The translations under genes and the position numbers were made by a program. A stretch of 64,000 nucleotides of DNA from Sphagnum magellanicum (taxonomy: Eukaryota; Streptophyta; Sphagnopsida; Sphagnales; Sphagnaceae). Below are positions 57,211-64,000 of the stretch, piece by piece (position 1 is the stretch's first letter; the number at the start of each line of letters is the position of its first letter). The notes under the pieces were generated by a model that ran no database searches, had not been told where the DNA came from, and saw only the letters and a program-made list of their open reading frames with translations. The DNA lies in assembly GCA_021904315.1 (NCBI GenBank), contig CM038912.1, forward strand, positions 10,875,061 through 10,939,060, in the 5' to 3' direction.

Positions 57211-60100
57211 TGGATATGAAAGTTGATGAACATTTTGCTCAAATTTTTGAAAAGTTTATTTGTTTTGATTAAAATTTTACTTGTGTCCACTTCAATGGCT
57301 AAATGTAATGATCAATTCAATTATCTATTTCTAATTATGCATGGAACTATGTCCTTCTTTTTCAATCCTCAATTCAAAGTTCCAATAAAATGTCTAAGTC
57401 ACATGCACATATTTTTGAACTTACTATTTTGCATCAAAATTTTGTTTTGGCAAGTTTGCAAGGATCTTTATCTAAGGAATATGTCATGATTTTTGTTATG
57501 TTTCAATCCTACCTCTCCCATTACAAGGTACATGTAATTTCTTGAGACTTCAACAATTCTTGACACTACAATGTGGAAGAAATGGCATATCATTGTACTA
57601 GTAGAATAAGATTGTGAAAGCTTCAGAGTCTAATCCAACATCCAACCTATTCACAATTAATTTTTTATGTTGAAAAATAAGTAATCACATTGTACATATG
57701 TTTCTTTTAATCAATGAACAATGTATGTAATTGTCAATGTGTGAATGACTATAAAGGTGGTTCTTCCATGAGATATTGGTTACACCTGATCATGATAAAA
57801 AAATCACTCTTAAAAAATAAATAAAATGATTTATATGTGGATGTGTGTTTTTGATAACCAACCTAGACACAAAACTTACTTAATTATTTGTAGGATATTG
57901 CAAAACTAAGCCTTTATACATACCAACTAGTTCGAATGCAAAAAAAAACTAACGATGCCCTTATTAACTAATTACTTTAACAAGTTGATATTAGGCAAGT
58001 CTCATAATTTTTATAAAAAACATCTTAATATCTGATACCCCACTTGTAAGTAAAAAAAATCAAATATTCAACCGAACAGAAATTGAAAAAAACCAATATT
58101 TGGTCAACCCTAAACTCTAAACTTGATAGGGCAACAAAAACGGTTAGGCCAGAGGGCCTAACTGCTCTCCTTAAAGCCATGAATGAATGCCAAGTCAACA
58201 AACTCTATCAAATTCTAAAATATATTCATTCATCCTCAGGGCATCTACTTGCATATTGGCAAAAGCTAAGCTAACATGATCAAAGATGAATATCAAGAGA
58301 TTTAATTAAAGATTGGGCCACCCAAAAAATCAATTATGTGTAGGGTACCTAATGCCTAGTTGTCAGGGCATTACATCATGTGAACCAAGGGCCTAAACAA
58401 GGGGGTTACGCATGTGGCGATGCCAACCTTGTGGAGATACATTTTCACGAAATCGCATACCCATGTGCTGAGGTTATTATGTACTAGATAAGGCACCCCT
58501 AGGGTGTATTCTGCATACTACTGAGTTTCTAGGGCAAGGTTGGTAGACCAAGACCTACTAGCATAAAGCAAATTTTGAACGCATATTTTGCTAAAATGAT
58601 TTCTGTCAAAATTGACATTTTTTTTCCAAGAAGGCCCTTTTCCTTGCAATCTTAAATGCTAGAAAAATGTTCAGAATTAGCCCTCAAAATCCATTATGTA
58701 TACCGGAAGGCCTCTAGATATTTCGAGGGTTGTCATTCAACACCAATAATAAATACTAAATACCCAAAAAACTAGGAGAGGCCTGGGGGATTTGGCATTC
58801 CCTAACAGAAAATACAAAATATTTTAACCTGAATTATAGAAATGTGGAAAGTCCTTTTGTTTGATGAAGGTATCTTCCGTGCAAAGATGTGTTTTCAAGT
58901 AGAAAGGAAAAAACCATGAAATACTTTACAAAGACATTTTGACACTTTGGTCTACAACTGACTCTCTCCTCCTTTTTTGTCAGAAACTTTCCCTGACAAA
59001 AGAATTTTAGAAAAACTAACAAGAGAAGGCAAGAGCTTGGTCTTTTATACAATCGTCAACAAAGCTGAAACCCTAAACAAGCCATAATCCTAAAACACTT
59101 AATAATGTACATTAACTTAAGAACGTACATTAACCTTAAAGGCATGATTGACATGCCTGTAATTGGCCGTCATGTATGAGGCCATGCATATGGGCATGAC
59201 ATTGTGCTAAGGATGCACTGCACATCTTCCATCAGCACAAACCCAATCAAAGTTTTTATTAGGAATTTTGTCTATAGTTTCTTAAGTGGCGATCACCATT
59301 AAAAAGATGTAGAAAAAGTGACAATCATCCCTAAATAGTTTTAGCCAAATTTAACTATAAACCAGATGTTGAGTACAAATTTTTTAATGAGCCTTCTATA
59401 TTTATGGCTACACACTGAAAACCAAATGTAGAAATATGATGATTTTAACTCATTTTTCCTCTCACTTTTGACTATCGAAACCTTTGAAAAAAACTTCAAA
59501 TCTTAGTTTTTAATTTTTAATTTCATTTTGTTGGAAAATTTCGCTAGTAAAAAAAAGGCTACAACAATCAATCATCCTCAATCCATCTTATATGTGAAAA
59601 TTAGTTGAAGTCTAACTTCTCCTTTGACCTTACATCTTTGAGATTTTGAATGTAGTAGCATTTAGTCACACCTAATGCTAAGGTGATGTGAAGAGAATTG
59701 AGATTTTCCTTGCATTCATATCAAGAATGTTCGTTAACATCAAATTTTAGATTGAAATCTGAAATGGTGAACAATCTAAAGAGAGTATTAAATTGATGTT
59801 AAATGGATATGAGCTTAATATCAAAATTTTAAATAGCATAAATGTTAGGTAGCAACTGATAAAAGAAAGCTTTAAGTTAATGTTAAATTGACAAAATGTT
59901 TTTCATAGTTTTCCTAGGTGTGAATGAGTAGAAAAAAACGATAACTTATCTTTAAGTCAATGCTAACTACCCAATGTAGGTCTCTTTTTTATTTACATGA
60001 TGTCATCTAAATGTTAGCTTAAATAACAACATAAAGCTTATGATTGCAACTTTAAATTAATTTAGTGCGAATATTATCCTTCTTCACCAGTGTTCTTTTT
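57211..60100. other. Intergenic DNA, no gene recognised
   Basis: AT-rich to 58300; 58300-59250 is more balanced in composition without an identifiable frame (a minus-strand frame of 72 codons at 58834-59052 has no known similarity). The rest is AT-rich. Confidence 0.5.
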
Positions 60101-63100
60101 CTTTCCTCCTCTCTATTTTCTTGGAATTTTTCTTAAGCTGGAACACCTGTGGTACAATTCATTGGCTCTAAGTTTCTTCTATAAATGTCTTTTGGATGAA
60201 TGAAGTGTGGAATCAATTCCAGCCTTGGACTTTTGCTGAATGTTTGTTGCTTGATTGACCACCTACTGAATGAGTTTGGGATGGCTGCCCACACAAAATC
60301 AAACTTGGTGAATTGCCTCTTGAGTATAACAATCAACAACTTTCAGACTATGGCTCCCTGGGTTATGGGACCTCGCACCCAGCAATGTACCATCCATTGG
60401 AAACCCATTATAACTTGGTTGTGGTAATATATAGAAGTATGTGAATACACACCCATACTGCCAACCCCTCTCATTAGGCTAGGTCAAAAATGTTGAGGAA
60501 TGCGGTGAGGAACACATTTAGGTAGGAGTGTAAGTTCTGCTCATCCAATGAGAGGAGGCTGCATGCATCCTAAGAGACTCAGGTTTTCTTTTCCTTGGGG
60601 GGGGGAAGGTTTTGTTTGTTTGTCTTTCAGCATAGAGGGAATCAATGAATTGCCAATCACTTACATGCCACTCCATTGAAGCAAAAGGTGATGACATCTT
60701 TCTCTTCTTTCTCATTTATTGGTGATGTAAGTGGTGAGCATGGCATTCTCTTGACATGTGATCTACGAGGATGGTGTCCATAGTCCTAATTTCTAGTTTT
60801 TCTATTAAAACAACAAAAACACTCATCACACAAATGTGTATGTGTGTGTATGGGGGGGGGAGGGGGGGGTGTTGTTGTTGTGGAAAAGAATTGTGCTCCA
60901 TTACAATTCTATAATGAGAGTGAAAACTTCTATTTTGAGAGTTCAAAATTAATTCACCAAAAAAATCAAAAACATAGTGAGATAACAAAAAAAACTTGAA
61001 AAATTGACAACCTTAAGTAGATAAACACATAAGCTTAAATTTGAGAACCAGAAAATGTTCATAACCACATAAGCTAAAACTTGAGTATGAGACAACCAAA
61101 GATGCTTGAGAGTTGAAAACATATCACGTAGAAACAAAATAGTGATATAACTTGAGAAGCTTGAAAGTTAAGAACCATAACCAAATAACTAGAAATTTAT
61201 ATGATAGAAGACAAGGCAGCACAAACTACCTGGCACCATAGCCAATGAGACAAGCAAATTGGTGGGTACTGAAGCATTGGGCAGTATTTAGAAGTATAGA
61301 AGCTGATATGCACTGACATGCACAAGCCATTTAGGATAAGGTGGCAATGCACTGCCCCTACAGCTAATATATAGCACCCAAATAGCAGCTTTTGTTGGCT
61401 CCTGCAATTGATCTACACAATAGTTCTTGTGTGAGACAACAACCAAAATGCAACAACTGCATGAAGAAGCTGGTGGACGACTGTAATGCTAAAAAGGCTT
61501 GTAGCAGCTATAAAGTGCTACTACAGAATAAGACGTCATACTGCATGCTAAAATTTCAAAGCATGCAAGGTACCAGGTCAATGGTACAATCACTTTGGAT
61601 CAGGAGTTGAGAGCTAGCTTGAACAGCTGCAGCTGCATCATCACACAAGCTCCTCAGTCCATGATCCAAGGCTCCCTCAATTCCATGACTACTGCCAAAG
61701 AGAATTGGCAACATTGCTGTGTTCAAGGACTCTCCAACCTTCAGAGGATCAAGCTCTCTTCACTTGACACAGGACTTGGCAGTGCCACCTGCAGGCAAGT
61801 CAAAGTTGAGAACCCAAACAAATCCTTATCTGCTGTTAACAATTTATGCAAACTCTTGATTCACAAGACCAGAAGAACAGACACTGTGGCACACTGTTAT
61901 CCACAACAGTGTTGACACAAACATATTTGCAAACATATCATGTCTCTGCAAGTATGTCACAGAAACTCATTGTTAACCACAACAACACATCCTCCCACCA
62001 AGTACCAATAGAGTAATACCTGGGCTGTCTTATGGGTGCCATCTTCCAGCAAATTACATTGTTTTCCAATGATAATTTCCAGTGATGCCAACAAGCCTTC
62101 TCTTAATAGATCCATGGCTGCATATGTGACCTGTGCACATGGAATTGATCTCAAATCTGCAAGCTCTGCAGGATGTCTTCATATACACTGTCAAAGAATC
62201 CATAGGCTGCACAAACTTTTGGGTGGAAAGGTACATCAGAAGTGCTTGATGAGCATAGGCAGAACAGATGAGCCTTGTAGAAATACCCACTAGTAATTTT
62301 TTAATATGATAGTGATTCACAAATCACTGCATGCAGTTATGCATAGAACAAAATGCTGCCCCTGAGTACCTGAGAAAGGCTGAATTTACCTGTGCAAATT
62401 GTTGCTTGAACAACACATGAGGCTTTTGGGACAAGAGTTCAGCAGGAGGTCACTCTGAGTGTCCCATGCCACTCGTTTCTCTGCAATGCCATGTTCTCAA
62501 TGACCATTTGGACATCCTCACTGGAGTCGCCAAATGCCCTGCCAATGGAAACCACAATATATAAGCTTGGTAAAAATTCTACCAGTTCTTCACAGCAGGT
62601 CCAATTTGCTTAGAGACACCAAAGCAGAGCCATAGCAATCTCAATGAAACTCTCCAAGCTTCATCAAAAGCAAAAGAGTCATCAAGAGCACAACACCACC
62701 ATGACTGACCCATTCTTCTTTTTCTTATCTACAACTCCCCTCACCAAGGCACTCACTCTTTCTTGCTTCTTTGATTCCAATTTCCCCTTTGTAAACTTCC
62801 CCCAGGTGGAATTCAAAAGCCAAAAACTTTACATATCTAATGGAGACTTTGACCTTAGAAAGCAAGAATGAAGCAAAAACCATGGTGAAGAAGGTAAGCA
62901 TGCACATCACCATAATTAGTGACATTTCGCATTTGTATGTTTCAATCTCAAGGTTCTTTACAATGTTCCCCAATGTTCTAATGTTCTTTGAACTAAAGGC
63001 CATTGTCCAGTTTCCTAGATATCTGGGGAACAAGAACGGAGGATTTGTTTGGAAAGCTCGGACCACCAAACACGGGGAAAAAACCTAATTGAATTTCAAG

Positions 63101-63124
63101 CCACACAAAAAACTGGGTTGAAAG
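60101..63124. other. Unassigned region of balanced composition
   Basis: 61200-62900 looks like transcribed or formerly transcribed sequence, with frames such as 61595-61915 (+, 106 codons, starting MDQELRASLNSCSC) and 62725-63069 (-, 114 codons). None matches a family I know. A G-rich tract lies at 60850-60869 and another near 60598-60607. Confidence 0.4.
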
Positions 63125-63212
63125 GTGGCTAAAAGGGGGTTTGTCAGTAGTAGTAGCCTATTGGCTAGTGCTTTAGCGCGACTGCGAAAAGGTCCCCGGT
63201 GCAAACCCAATC
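63125..63212 (+). repeat. tRNA-like (A box/B box) segment upstream of a gene 5' end
   Basis: An A-box-like 'ttggctagtgctttagcg' (about 63160) is followed 37 bp on by the B-box-like 'ggtccccggtgcaaaccc' (63192-63209). The spacing is right for an internal pol III promoter. It sits, in gene orientation, at the outer edge of the GC-rich leader that follows. No complete cloverleaf is evident. Confidence 0.5.
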
Positions 63213-64000
63213 GAGGCGCGCGTCGTCGTCGTCGTCATCGTCTGCCTTACGGTGGGGCCTTGCCGGCCTGCCTGCCTTGCGCTGTTGTGCGTGTGTGTGC
63301 GCTTGTGATTGTGCGTGCAAAGGAGGGGTGTCTCCCGGTACGCTTGAATCGCAACAACAACCAGAACCACACACTGTAATCGCTGCCGCCCCTAATCCTC
63401 TTGGAACAATGTGGAGAATCGACTAACAAGCGTAACAGATTCAGCTTCCAGATTCATCAGATGCGATTACAGGTACGACAGTCGTGCTCCCTTTTTTTAT
63501 TCTTTTTTTTAGCTTTTGCATGACTTCTTCTTCTTCTTCTTCTTCTTCGTCTTCTTCCATTGCATGAAGTTTCTCTTCTGCAAATTCAATTCTGTTGCGC
63601 TTGTTACCCGCCGCGCTCAAAGGTACACACATCTATCCATGTCTTGTAACTCAACCTCCGGAGCTTTGTATTCACGAGGATGTGAAGGACTGAGGGGGTT
63701 TGTGTTTTTTGTCGACGCAGTTAATTGTGTCTGTACTTGTCTTTTGTTTGTGCTTCTTGTTGCGACGTTCTCTCTTCTTCCGTTGGATTGATTTTCTCTG
63801 ATTTTCTCTAGGCTTGGTACCTACTACATAAGAGATGCATGCAGTCAGAGCAATCTGTATGAGGAAAGGATGTCAGAGCGGAATTCTGCATGTGCATGAG
63901 CCACAGTGTGATGCTGAAACCGCAGGTGAAGAACAGGATTAAGTCTTGCTCTTGCCAGAACCGGAGAATTTGTGTTTTGTGCTGTAACTGAAGCATGGCC
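63213..64000 (+). promoter_or_regulatory. GC-rich 5' region of a gene that probably continues beyond the window
   Basis: CpG-rich sequence with a (GTC)n run near 63217-63240, then a T-rich stretch with (TTC)8 at 63524-63548, then 'gctcaaaggtacac', a plausible donor at about 63620. This pattern equals that of the leader at 22.8-24.0 kb. A plausible acceptor 'gattttctctag' ends at 63811. The frames in 63125-63426 are low complexity and not convincingly coding. Confidence 0.45.
63835..63942 (+). CDS. Possible short coding exon or upstream ORF
   Basis: After the acceptor-like site at 63811 an ATG opens 35 codons (MHAVRAICMRKGCQSGIL..., end GEEQD). A donor-like CCGCAG|GTGAAG (63920-63930) would cut it. 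It may be the first coding exon of the gene that leaves the window or an upstream ORF. No similarity is recognised. Confidence 0.2.
   Translation: MHAVRAICMRKGCQSGILHVHEPQCDAETAGEEQD

Noticed and set aside
61392-62320. Small frames at 61.4-62.3 kb as genes
   Set aside because: No domain, frames on both strands of similar length, no splice pattern that joins them into a longer protein.

Overview
This window is nuclear DNA of a land plant. The evidence is split genes with GT-AG introns, a plant-specific DUF1685 gene, degenerate Ty3-type gag and hAT transposase remains of plant type, and long AT-rich gene-poor stretches full of decayed repeats. A GIY-YIG/Penelope-like retroelement remnant together with multi-copy psq/CENP-B DNA-binding domains points to a non-flowering lineage with a sizeable genome (fern, lycophyte, bryophyte or gymnosperm). 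The lineage is inference; the species is not identifiable by eye. There is no prokaryotic or organellar gene content and I saw no canonical tRNA or rRNA gene.

Layout. 1-22.7 kb: AT-rich intergenic DNA with diverged repeats (paired copies at 2.6 and 4.4 kb, a 190-bp tandem array at 14.5 kb, a 215-bp tandem duplication at 17.2 kb, a 300-bp inverted repeat at 20.9 kb, and a TTTAGG-like simple region at 18.9-20.5 kb). 22.7-31.1 kb (+): a GC-rich promoter/leader followed by the main gene, whose five tandemly duplicated phase-0 exons each encode one psq-type HTH plus one CENP-B/Tc5-type HTH; the first exon also carries about 500 residues of degenerate GQAP-type repeats. 32.0-34.4 kb (+): a broken Penelope-like element with an intact N-terminal GIY-YIG nuclease ORF and a reverse transcriptase whose core is missing. 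34.4-36.6 kb: unassigned, cDNA-like. 36.6-41.0 kb: decayed, probably non-autonomous LTR element ending in a polypurine tract and 3' LTR start. 43.1-47.3 kb: tandem repeat, then a decayed Ty3 gag with three zinc knuckles. 47.98-49.29 kb (-): a two-exon DUF1685 gene with a GC-rich upstream region to about 50.1 kb. 50.9-51.65 kb: five-copy tandem repeat. 55.1-57.2 kb (+): decayed hAT transposase. 57.2-63.1 kb: unassigned. 63.1-64 kb (+): GC-rich 5' end of another gene that probably runs off the window.

Two observations stand out. First, the five-exon psq/CENP-B gene would give a protein of roughly 1,570 residues with five copies of a paired DNA-binding module, with exon boundaries of identical phase and a conserved in-frame stop just inside several introns. 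Its last donor is also in frame with an acceptor-like site in front of the intact GIY-YIG ORF, so a multi-DBD nuclease fusion is possible though unproven. Second, each of the three gene 5' ends is preceded, in the direction of transcription, by a short sequence with tRNA-like A/B-box motifs, resembling a tRNA-derived SINE head.
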